This document shows positions 8,748 through 15,951 of a DNA stretch of 30,711 nt, in pieces; the first letter of the stretch is position 1; each line of letters begins with the position of its first letter. The translations under genes were made by a program, and so were the position numbers. This DNA is from Proteobacteria bacterium UBA2383. Its GTDB lineage: Bacteria; Pseudomonadota; Gammaproteobacteria; Competibacterales; Competibacteraceae. The notes under the pieces are model-generated. The model was not told the DNA's origin. It searched no databases and saw only the letters and a list, made by a program, of their open reading frames with translations. Location: NCBI GenBank assembly GCA_002343485.1, contig DDST01000004.1, forward strand, positions 1-30,711, written 5' to 3'.

Positions 8748-9383
8748 ATGCTTAAATCCATTTGCTCAATGACGCTCGTGCCGCTGCTTGCCATAGCCAG
8801 CATGGTTTCAGCTGCAGAAACTGGCTTTTATCTCGGAGCCGGTGCTGGGCGGTCTTATGCGAATCTCACGGGCGAGATTCACCAATCGCTGGCGGACGCT
8901 GGTTTTGTCGTCGACAGTCTTTTAGTAGATGATCATGATACCGGCACCGGATGGAAACTCTTTGCTGGCTATGCCTTTAACTCCTATCTCGCCGCCGAGT
9001 TGAGTTATGTCGATTTGGGGGAAACGGGCGCGGACATCGCCATTGGCGGGCGTGTTTCCGGGCAGATTAATACCCAGATGACCATGGATGGTGTCAACAT
9101 TGGCCTCAAGGCCGGTTATCCCTTCGCTGATCGGTTCTCTGCTTTCGCCAAGCTTGGGGCTTTCGTCTGGAATGCGAAAGCGACTGCCAATGCCGATCTG
9201 ATTGCGGGCTCGGGGACATCGCGCCAGAAGGATAACGGGACAGATCTCAGCTACGGTGTTGGACTTGATTATGACGTTAATACCCATTTTAGTGTCCGTG
9301 GCGATTGGGATCGCTACCGGTTGGGCGGCGATGCCGATACTGACATCAGCCTCTGGTCAGTCAGCGTCCAGTATCAGTTCTGA
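8748..9383 (+). CDS. OmpA-like outer-membrane beta-barrel protein
   Basis: A 211-residue secreted protein with a clear Sec signal peptide (residues 1-22, ending VSAA before ETGFYLGAGAG). The mature part alternates hydrophobic and polar residues in strands such as GFYLGAGAGRSYANL, GWKLFAGYAFNSYLAAELSY and NIGLKAGYPFADRFSAFAKL. It ends with a terminal phenylalanine (WSVSVQYQF), the usual outer-membrane insertion signal. This fits the eight-stranded OmpA/OmpX-like barrel family without a C-terminal peptidoglycan-binding domain. CGGAG lies just upstream of ATG 8748. The thaumatin-like gene starts only 42 bp downstream on the same strand, so the two may be co-expressed. Confidence 0.88.
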   Translation: MLKSICSMTLVPLLAIASMVSAAETGFYLGAGAGRSYANLTGEIHQSLADAGFVVDSLLVDDHDTGTGWKLFAGYAFNSYLAAELSYVDLGETGADIAIGGRVSGQINTQMTMDGVNIGLKAGYPFADRFSAFAKLGAFVWNAKATANADLIAGSGTSRQKDNGTDLSYGVGLDYDVNTHFSVRGDWDRYRLGGDADTDISLWSVSVQYQF

Positions 9384-9425
9384 AGCTTCATTTAATACCG
9401 TGCTCAAATTGAGAAGAATGCCGAA

Positions 9426-11300
9426 ATGAAAAGCCGGTTCTGTTTAACAATACTTGCGATATGCGCGCTGCCCGTAGCGCTGGCTGGTAATTTGTTGGGT
9501 GATGCCGCAATCTCGGCGGGCAGCCACGCCGGTGGCCTCAATCCTGGAATCGGTGGCCCCCCTCCATGTCCTGCCGGCACCACGGCCCGCCTGGAAATTG
9601 TGAATAATTGTGAGGACCCGGCTTTTGCGGTCTTCTCGCCGGGCGGGAGTCCTGGCCAGCCTCAGGCGCTGAAAAATTCTGGCGGCTGGTTTCGAGCTTA
9701 CGCAGCACCAGAAAATAATGGGAGTGGAGAATATTATATCGATACCGGGGCACAAGGCATGGGTTCGCTTAATAGCCCAGCCTTGACCTTGACCACCCCG
9801 CCGGTTGACCAGGTGACCTATTTCCAAGTTGGCCAATTCATCAAGGTTGCCGGCGGCGGCAAATCTGGCGCGGACCTGCTAACCGAGGTCACAGCCGTTA
9901 ACGGAAGTACGCTGACGCTGGCGGACCCGTTGCTGTCATCCGTATCCAATGCTCCAGTGAAATACAACACACTGAAGGGGGCTTTTCCCATCGCCTCATT
10001 GAGCAGCCAATTGTTCTGCATCCCGGATCAAGGAGCGCCGAGCGGCAATTTCAGCTTCTTCCTGAATTGTCCGAAGAATGATCCCTTTGCCAATGAAGGT
10101 TGTAAAATCGGCTCAATGACTGGTGATCTGGCCAGCATTAACACGTTGTTTGAGCCGACGTTTGGTTGCAAGCCAGGCACCGCCGCTGCTGATTGCGCCT
10201 TCAACGCCGCCGGATCCGCGGTGGATGTGCCGCCTCACCCCCACTGTCCCACTGATCCCAGCCCGGCGAACTGCGGGCCGTTGGCCAGCCCCGACTACTT
10301 CGACGTCAGCGCGGTTGACGGCTATACCTTGCCCATGACAGTCGAAGTGCTTGGTAATGGCTGTAGCCGCCCGAGCATCGATGCGTCGATGCTGGATTTG
10401 GCGAGTTGTCCCAAGGAAGACAGCACAACATTCTATCCCTGGCCGATCAATGGGCCAGATATCAGCCTGCTGACCACGGTTGGAAACGTCAATAAAGCCT
10501 GTGTTGCACCCTATAAGTGGCTAGGTAGCGGGAGCTTTGGCGCTCCCAAAAACGCAAATCCCAGTATCGACTCTACTTGTGGTCCCGGTGGTTGCACGCC
10601 CTACAGCTATTATGCAGCTATCGGGTGCCTGAGTGATACGCCAGAACATGCCGCCATCGCCTGTCCAGTGGGTTCTGGCCCCCAGCAGAGGGTCGGGCCT
10701 ACGTCCAAACATGATGGAACCTACGCCATCCAGAACACCTATTGGACGCAAAATTTATATGCGATGGGCTATACCGGCTATACCTCTCAGTATGATGACG
10801 CCGTTGGCGGGCAAGTGTGTGCTTGGGGAGCGAGGATGACGGTCACGCTGTGTCCCAAAGGTGGCAAGCCCTATGATCCGAATCAGAAGTGGGCTTTCGA
10901 TACAAATGCCGGTGAGTGTGTCATTAGCAATGCGGGCGCTTATTCGTCGCGCTTTGCATGCCTGACCGATCCCAGCAGCGCGGTGCTGTTTACCTGCGAT
11001 GTCCTGACGGATACGGCGCATCGGCCCACCATGGGTAGCCTTTCCTTCTCCAGTGCGCGCTGGAAGGTTGATCCGGGCGCGACGAAAGCGCAAGCGAAAA
11101 ATGGGTATACCTGGGCGGAGATTCGGTCTTTGAAAGCGATGCCCGGCGCATTGGTCTGCCGCGACCTGACCTCGGATCAACTGACCCCTGCCGGGCAGAA
11201 TATTACGGTCAGGAATTGCGACTATAAATACGCCCCGCCTTACGACCCTGCTGATCCTATGTTTGCCGCTTCCAGTTGGTGTCCTCCACCCAAGCCGTGA
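9426..11300 (+). CDS. Secreted thaumatin-like protein (unusual in bacteria)
   Basis: A 624-residue exported protein with a signal peptide (residues 1-20, ending PVALA). Several thaumatin-family landmarks occur in order: ARLEIVNNCEDPAFAVF (about 54-70) for the N-terminal strand, DYFDVSAVDGYTLPMTVEV (290-308) matching the thaumatin signature DFYDVSLVDGYNLPM, ACVAPYKW and CTPYSYYAAIGC cysteine-rich segments, and YTSQYDDAVGGQVCAW then MTVTLCPKG (452-479), which correspond to the C-terminal AYSYAxDD and FCP motifs. The many cysteines suggest disulfides formed after export. It is much longer than plant thaumatins (about 200-250 residues). A roughly 130-residue insert separates the first motif from the second, and about 145 residues follow the last. 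Plant members include glucan-binding and antifungal proteins, but the function here is unknown. It lies 42 bp after the outer-membrane barrel gene. Confidence 0.82.
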   Translation: MKSRFCLTILAICALPVALAGNLLGDAAISAGSHAGGLNPGIGGPPPCPAGTTARLEIVNNCEDPAFAVFSPGGSPGQPQALKNSGGWFRAYAAPENNGSGEYYIDTGAQGMGSLNSPALTLTTPPVDQVTYFQVGQFIKVAGGGKSGADLLTEVTAVNGSTLTLADPLLSSVSNAPVKYNTLKGAFPIASLSSQLFCIPDQGAPSGNFSFFLNCPKNDPFANEGCKIGSMTGDLASINTLFEPTFGCKPGTAAADCAFNAAGSAVDVPPHPHCPTDPSPANCGPLASPDYFDVSAVDGYTLPMTVEVLGNGCSRPSIDASMLDLASCPKEDSTTFYPWPINGPDISLLTTVGNVNKACVAPYKWLGSGSFGAPKNANPSIDSTCGPGGCTPYSYYAAIGCLSDTPEHAAIACPVGSGPQQRVGPTSKHDGTYAIQNTYWTQNLYAMGYTGYTSQYDDAVGGQVCAWGARMTVTLCPKGGKPYDPNQKWAFDTNAGECVISNAGAYSSRFACLTDPSSAVLFTCDVLTDTAHRPTMGSLSFSSARWKVDPGATKAQAKNGYTWAEIRSLKAMPGALVCRDLTSDQLTPAGQNITVRNCDYKYAPPYDPADPMFAASSWCPPPKP

Positions 11301-11445
11301 GCAGCCTTTATCCACGATGACCCGGTCCAATGTAATTTTCGCCATGAACTAGGTTCCTCATCCGTAGCATGGGTCGCCGTGCGACAACATGGTAGACTGA
11401 TGATATTTACAGGCATCCCAAGGCAAATCAGGCAAGAGGCTTCGT

Positions 11446-12189
11446 ATGGCTGGACATAGTAAATGGGCGAATATTCAGCATCGGAAAAACACCCAGGACG
11501 CCAAACGCGGCAAGCTGTTCACCCGTTTGATTCGGGAAATCACTGTCGCGGCGCGCATGAGCGGCGGCGATCCTAGCGCCAATCCCCGGTTGCGATTGGC
11601 CATGGATAAGGCATTGACCGCCAATATGCCTAGGGACACCATCGACCGGGCAATCAAGCGCGGTACAGGTTCTCTGGAAGGCGTGGAGTATGAGGAAATC
11701 CGCTATGAAGGCTACGGTCCGGGTGGCGTGGCAGTCATGGTCGACGCAGTGACCGATAACCGTAACCGCACCGTGGCCGAGGTGCGCCACGCTTTCAGTA
11801 AATGCGGCGGTAATTTAGGTACTACCGGTTCGGTGGCGTTTCAGTTCGCCGAGCAAGGTGTATTGAGCTATCCGATGGGTAGTGACGAGGATCGGATTAT
11901 GGAAATGGCCATCGAAGCCGGCGCCGACGATGTGGTGACGAACGATGACGGTTCCGTGGATGTTCTGATCGAGCCAGCGGTTTTCCAGCAGGTTCAGGAG
12001 GCGATGATCGCCGCCGGTCTGGAACCGGAGAATGCTGAAGTTACCCAGCGCGCTAGTTCCAACGTCACGCTGGATTTTGAAGACGCGCAGAAAATGGTCA
12101 AGCTGCTCGATCTCTTGGAGGACCTGGACGATACCCAGAATGTCTACTCCAACGCCGATATTTCTGCCGACATCCTGGCAAAACTCTGA
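11446..12189 (+). CDS. yebC: YebC/PmpR/TACO1-family protein
   Basis: A 247-residue YebC-family protein. It begins MAGHSKWANIQHRKNTQDAK and continues with KLFTRLIREITVAAR and DTIDRAIKRGTG. The acidic C-terminal half contains NVYSNADISADIL. Members were first annotated as DNA-binding regulators of the resolvasome genes. More recent work ties the family to translation of proline-rich stretches, so the role cannot be settled here. It lies directly before ruvC (2 nt gap), the same order as in E. coli. AAGAGG lies just ahead of ATG 11446. Confidence 0.96.
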   Translation: MAGHSKWANIQHRKNTQDAKRGKLFTRLIREITVAARMSGGDPSANPRLRLAMDKALTANMPRDTIDRAIKRGTGSLEGVEYEEIRYEGYGPGGVAVMVDAVTDNRNRTVAEVRHAFSKCGGNLGTTGSVAFQFAEQGVLSYPMGSDEDRIMEMAIEAGADDVVTNDDGSVDVLIEPAVFQQVQEAMIAAGLEPENAEVTQRASSNVTLDFEDAQKMVKLLDLLEDLDDTQNVYSNADISADILAKL

Positions 12190-12191
12190 GG

Positions 12192-12719
12192 GTGGCTATC
12201 GTCCGGCTGATGGGCATCGATCCAGGTTCGCGGATCACTGGTTACGGTATTATCGATATGGAGGGATCACGCAGCCGCTATGTTGCCAGCGGTTGCATCC
12301 AGACCGCTAGTGACCGGCCATTGCCTGAACGGCTGAGAACTATCTTTGCAGGCGTGACCGGCGTGATTTGCGAGTATCAACCGATGGAAGTCGCGGCGGA
12401 ACAGGTATTCATGCATCGCAATCCCGATTCGGCGCTAAAGCTAGGTCAGGCGCGTGGTGCCGCCCTATGTGCGGTGGTGATGGCGGGACTACCGGTCAGC
12501 GAGTATGCGCCACGGGCTATCAAGCAGGCAGTGGCCGGTGGAGGCGCTGCGGACAAAAACCAGGTGCAACGCATGGTTGCTCTCTTGTTGAACCTGCCAG
12601 AATCACCTCAGGCCGATGCTGCCGATGCACTGGCTGTGGCGATCTGTCACGGCCACACCCGGCAGACCTTGAACCGGCTCGGCACGGTGGCTGTGCTAGC
12701 CCGGAGACGACGGCGATGA
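12192..12719 (+). CDS. ruvC: Holliday junction resolvase RuvC
   Basis: Endonuclease that cuts Holliday junctions after RuvAB branch migration. The 175 residues match the family. The four catalytic acidic residues are present: Asp10 in MGIDPGSR, Glu70 in AAEQVFMHRN, and Asp142 and Asp145 in ADAADALAVA. I accept the GTG start at 12192 because it gives an N-terminus (MAI) like that of E. coli RuvC. The in-frame ATG at 12210 would leave only MGIDPGS. The gene begins 2 nt after the yebC stop and overlaps ruvA by 4 nt (ATGA), indicating translational coupling. Confidence 0.96.
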   Translation: MAIVRLMGIDPGSRITGYGIIDMEGSRSRYVASGCIQTASDRPLPERLRTIFAGVTGVICEYQPMEVAAEQVFMHRNPDSALKLGQARGAALCAVVMAGLPVSEYAPRAIKQAVAGGGAADKNQVQRMVALLLNLPESPQADAADALAVAICHGHTRQTLNRLGTVAVLARRRRR

Positions 12720-13327
12720 TTGGCCGTTTGCGTGGATTGCTGGCCTGGAAGCAACCGCCCTATCTGATGATCGATGCCCATGGGGTAGGCTATGAACTGG
12801 AGGCGTCACTGACCACTTTTCAGACCCTGCCGGAAGTCGGGGCGGAAGTGACACTGCTAACCCACCTGACGGTGCGCGAGGATGCGCATACTCTGTATGG
12901 TTTCGCCGATCCGGCGGAACGGAGTCTATTTCGCAGTCTGATTCGGGTGACTGGCGTTGGTCCACGGTTGGCATTGCTGATTCTGTCTGGGATGAGCGTA
13001 GAACTGTTCGGGCGCTGTGTCCGTGAAAGTGATACAGTTTCGTTGACCCGGTTGCCAGGAGTCGGTAAGAAAACCGCCGAGCGGCTGATTATTGAAATGC
13101 GTGACCGGGTTGGCGAGTTGGGGCTTTATCCAGCAGCGGTGGTTTTGTCATCGGGCGAGCGCGTTGCTGCCCCGGAAGCCAGTCCGGTCGATGATGCGAT
13201 CAGCGCCCTGGTGGCGTTAGGCTATAAATTGCCTGATGCCTCGCGCATGGTGCAATCGCTAGAGACTGCGGGACTTACCAGTGAGGCGATTATCCGCCAG
13301 GCATTGCAGGCCAGCGTGCATCGTTAA
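12716..13327 (+). CDS. ruvA: Holliday junction branch-migration protein RuvA
   Basis: Binds four-way DNA junctions and loads RuvB. The 203-residue protein begins MIGRLRGLLAWKQPPYLMID. It has the OB-fold domain, the two helix-hairpin-helix motifs (LIRVTGVGPRLALLILSG and LTRLPGVGKKTAERLIIE) and the small C-terminal domain III that contacts RuvB (DDAISALVALGYKLPDAS). The frame is open further upstream to 12368, but that extension lies within ruvC and is not coding. The start at ATG 12716 overlaps the ruvC stop and has GGAG upstream at 12703. Confidence 0.97.
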   Translation: MIGRLRGLLAWKQPPYLMIDAHGVGYELEASLTTFQTLPEVGAEVTLLTHLTVREDAHTLYGFADPAERSLFRSLIRVTGVGPRLALLILSGMSVELFGRCVRESDTVSLTRLPGVGKKTAERLIIEMRDRVGELGLYPAAVVLSSGERVAAPEASPVDDAISALVALGYKLPDASRMVQSLETAGLTSEAIIRQALQASVHR

Positions 13328-13356
13328 AATTTAAAATTTAAAACCGATACTCTGCT

Positions 13357-14400
13357 ATGAATCTACCTGACCGCCTGATTGCTCCGAGCGCCAGCAGCGA
13401 GGATACCGTGTTGGATCGTGCGGTCCGTCCCCGCCATTTGGCGGAGTACGTCGGCCAGCAGGCTATGCGCGAGCAGATGGAGATCTTCATTCATGCTGCC
13501 CGTGCCCGCAGTGAGGCGCTGGACCATGTTCTCCTATTTGGGCCACCGGGGCTGGGCAAGACCACGTTGGCGCATATCGTCGCCGCTGAAATGGGCGTTA
13601 ACCTGCGCCAGACCTCCGGGCCAGTGCTGGAGCGGCCCGGCGACTTGGCCGCGCTGCTGACCAATCTCGAATCCCGCGACGTGCTGTTTATCGATGAGAT
13701 TCATCGCCTCAGTCCAGTCATCGAGGAAATTCTCTATCCAGCGATGGAGGATTATCAGATCGACATTATGATTGGCGAAGGGCCCGCAGCGCGATCGATT
13801 AAACTGGATCTAGCGCCTTTCACGCTGGTGGGTGCTACGACTCGTGCTGGATTGTTGACGTCGCCGCTGCGGGATCGTTTCGGCATCGTCCATCGCCTGG
13901 AATTCTATACCTCGGAAGAATTAACCGAGATAGTCGCCCGCTCAGCGCGAATTCTCGGTATTAAGATTGACCTTCCCTCAGGTGCGGCGGAAATCGGTCA
14001 GCGTTCGCGCGGTACACCGCGCATTGCCAATCGCTTGTTGCGGCGGGTGCGTGATTTCGCCGAGGTGCGTGCCGATGGCCGAATCACTGCCGATGTAGCG
14101 CAACGGGCACTTGATCTGCTTAAAGTTGATGCCTGTGGCTTCGATGAGATGGACCGGCGGCTTTTATGGCTGATGATTGACAAATTCGGTGGTGGGCCGG
14201 TCGGGTTGGATACTTTGGCTGCGGCGCTGAGTGAGGAACGGGGAACAATTGAAGATGTATTAGAACCGTATCTAATCCAGCAGGGATTCCTGATGCGTAC
14301 TCCACGCGGGCGAGTCGCGACTGTTCACGCCTACCGGCATTTCGGGCTGGTTCCTGCCGCGTCGGGGGCTAGCAGCGATTTGTTCAGCATCGGTTCCTGA
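13357..14400 (+). CDS. ruvB: Holliday junction branch-migration ATPase RuvB
   Basis: Hexameric AAA+ motor that drives branch migration with RuvA. The 347 residues match the usual length. Motifs are Walker A GPPGLGKT (62-69), Walker B FIDEIH (Asp113/Glu114), sensor 1 GATTRAG (159-165) and the arginine-finger segment SPLRDRFG (169-176). The winged-helix DNA-binding domain at the C-terminus has IEDVLEPYLIQQGFLMRTPRGR. A 29-bp AT-rich spacer with a 7-bp direct repeat (AAAATTT) separates it from ruvA. No strong ribosome binding site is seen. Confidence 0.98.
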   Translation: MNLPDRLIAPSASSEDTVLDRAVRPRHLAEYVGQQAMREQMEIFIHAARARSEALDHVLLFGPPGLGKTTLAHIVAAEMGVNLRQTSGPVLERPGDLAALLTNLESRDVLFIDEIHRLSPVIEEILYPAMEDYQIDIMIGEGPAARSIKLDLAPFTLVGATTRAGLLTSPLRDRFGIVHRLEFYTSEELTEIVARSARILGIKIDLPSGAAEIGQRSRGTPRIANRLLRRVRDFAEVRADGRITADVAQRALDLLKVDACGFDEMDRRLLWLMIDKFGGGPVGLDTLAAALSEERGTIEDVLEPYLIQQGFLMRTPRGRVATVHAYRHFGLVPAASGASSDLFSIGS

Positions 14401-14669
14401 AAAGGTGGCTAAAGTCTTGGCGGAGGCAGCATGGAGCCGGTAGCCGGGTGCGGAGGACTGCATTGGGCCGGTCGCGACATTCAGTTCATCCACTGTGAGT
14501 GTCCCATCACTGTCACCGGTCTCAAAATCCAAAATATCGCATTGGCAGCTTCGCCGGTGCTGATCAAGCTATCGCCCTCGATATCGGCTTCTTCAAAGGC
14601 CAGAGGCATTGCGGCAACAACAGGACGTATGACCAGCAGTAGGATCGGTAATAAAATGAAAGCATGCAT
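14401..14669 (-). pseudogene. Small secreted EF-hand protein gene, apparently frameshifted
   Basis: On the minus strand an ATG at 14669, with GGAG 8-9 nt upstream, opens a 62-codon frame. It has a signal-peptide-like start (MHAFILLPILLLVIRPVVAA) and an EF-hand loop DIEGDSLISTGE. The frame then runs into unrelated residues and stops at 14481. The -1 frame picks up exactly there with a second EF-hand-like segment, FETGDSDGTLTVDELN. Adding one T to the T4 run (A4 on the plus strand, 14531-14534) would join them as AANAIFLDFETGDSDG, a natural two-EF-hand pair. The second frame stays open antisense into ruvB to 14272, so the true C-terminus is unclear. It could be a decaying calcium-binding protein gene or a sequencing error in a live one. 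It fills most of the 377-bp ruvB-tolQ gap. Confidence 0.6.
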
Positions 14670-14718
14670 TAGCCGTTCTCCACGGAATGCTGTCTTTGCA
14701 CAGAAGAACGGTTGCTAA
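14668..14718. repeat. Imperfect inverted repeat upstream of tolQ
   Basis: ATTAGCCGTTCTC (14668-14680) is mirrored by AGAACGGTTGCTAAT (14704-14718), with a 23-nt loop and about two unpaired bases. It overlaps the start of the EF-hand remnant and lies 60 bp before tolQ. There is no T-run after it, so a terminator is not obvious. It could be a regulatory hairpin or chance. Confidence 0.4.
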
Positions 14719-14777
14719 TCATCCGTTCGTAAAATCAAAATGTTAGCGGAAATTAAGGAACCTGAGGGAGATTACGG

Positions 14778-15479
14778 GTGACCCATGAGATGTCGTTCTG
14801 GAGCTTAGTTGCCAACGCCAGCTTGATCGTGCAGTTGATTATGCTGGTGCTGGCGTTGATTTCACTGGGTTCGTGGTGGGTGATCGTCAAGAAACAGTTG
14901 GTGCTGAGCTCTGCGAAGGGAGCAGCCGACCAATTTGAGGACGATTTCTGGTCAGGTATTGATCTGGCTTCGCTGTACGCACGGATCAGTCGTCAGAAGG
15001 AGCCAGTGTGGGGGATGGATGCCATTTTTCTCGCCGGTTTCCAGGAATTTCTACGGTTGCGCGCACAACCGACTGCCGATCCGGACTCAGTAGTCAGTGG
15101 CGCGCAGCGGGCGATGCGAGCAACCGGTTCGCGGGAACTGGATGAATTGGAAATGTACTTGCCTTTACTGGCGACTGCGGGTTCCACCAGTCCGTATATT
15201 GGCCTGTTTGGCACAGTCTGGGGCATCATGAATGCTTTTATGGCGTTGGGTGTGACTCAACAAGCAACCTTGGCGCAAGTAGCTCCAGGTATTGCCGAAG
15301 CACTGGTTGCCACAGCGATGGGTTTGTTTGCCGCCATACCGGCAGTGATTTTTTATAATCGCTACGCTCATAGCGTCGACCGGCTGGCCAATCGCTATGA
15401 AACCTTTATGGAAGAGTTCTCCAATATTCTCCAGCGGCAATCCTACCACCTGCGTAAGAACCGCACGCCATCGGCCTAA
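14778..15479 (+). CDS. tolQ: Tol-Pal system proton-channel protein TolQ
   Basis: Inner-membrane protein of the MotA/TolQ/ExbB family. With TolR it converts proton motive force into movement of TolA for outer-membrane constriction at division. The 233 residues carry three membrane segments: one near the start (SLIVQLIMLVLALISLGSWW), then about 133-160 and 168-195. The conserved block PYIGLFGTVWGIMNAF and the segment APGIAEALVATAMGLFAAIPA are both present. The GTG start at 14778 is favoured because GAGGGAG lies 8 nt upstream; the in-frame ATG at 14790 is spaced too far. It is first in tolQRAB-pal-cpoB, with no ybgC before it. Confidence 0.96.
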   Translation: MTHEMSFWSLVANASLIVQLIMLVLALISLGSWWVIVKKQLVLSSAKGAADQFEDDFWSGIDLASLYARISRQKEPVWGMDAIFLAGFQEFLRLRAQPTADPDSVVSGAQRAMRATGSRELDELEMYLPLLATAGSTSPYIGLFGTVWGIMNAFMALGVTQQATLAQVAPGIAEALVATAMGLFAAIPAVIFYNRYAHSVDRLANRYETFMEEFSNILQRQSYHLRKNRTPSA

Positions 15480-15488
15480 GGTTAGATT

Positions 15489-15935
15489 ATGCCTCGACGC
15501 AGTTCGCACAGCCGCCTGAAGGCGGAGATCAATATTGTTCCTTATATCGACGTGATGCTGGTGCTATTGGTAATCTTCATGGTCACTGCGCCACTGTTGA
15601 ACCAAGGGGTTGAAGTGGACTTGCCTCAAGCTCCAGCGGAACCGCTCGAAACACAGAATCAGGAAATTGAAGTTGTCGTCATGTCCGTGCAAAAAGACGG
15701 TTCCTGCCATTTGAATGTTGGTTCGGAACAGGCGCATTTGGTGAATTGCAAGACCTTGGAACCGCGCTACGCAGAGATTCGAGAGCATCTGAATCAGAAA
15801 CCGCAACCGCCCGTGTTGGTTCGCGCCGATCGTGAAGTACGTTATGAACAGGTTATCGAAGCAATGTCTGCTCTGAAAGGCGCGGGCGCTGTTAAGGTTG
15901 GACTATCCACTGCACCTCCTGATTTGCCACAATAA
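15489..15935 (+). CDS. tolR: Tol-Pal system protein TolR
   Basis: Single-span inner-membrane partner of TolQ. The 148 residues begin with a short cytoplasmic part (MPRRSSHSRLKAEINIVPYI). A transmembrane helix follows that holds the proton-carrying aspartate (Asp21 in PYIDVMLVLLVIFMV). The periplasmic domain binds peptidoglycan in other species. It starts 9 nt after the tolQ stop and is followed by tolA after 16 nt, so the genes are almost certainly one transcript. Confidence 0.96.
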   Translation: MPRRSSHSRLKAEINIVPYIDVMLVLLVIFMVTAPLLNQGVEVDLPQAPAEPLETQNQEIEVVVMSVQKDGSCHLNVGSEQAHLVNCKTLEPRYAEIREHLNQKPQPPVLVRADREVRYEQVIEAMSALKGAGAVKVGLSTAPPDLPQ

Positions 15936-15951
15936 TCGGTAACCTGCGTTG

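Noticed and set aside
10755..11345. 196-codon reverse-strand frame
   Set aside because: It lies opposite the thaumatin-like gene, has no recognisable motif, and the plus-strand frame has clear family motifs.
12368..12715. Possible N-terminal extension of RuvA
   Set aside because: The extension overlaps ruvC in another frame. RuvA family homology starts at MIGRLRG, encoded from 12716.
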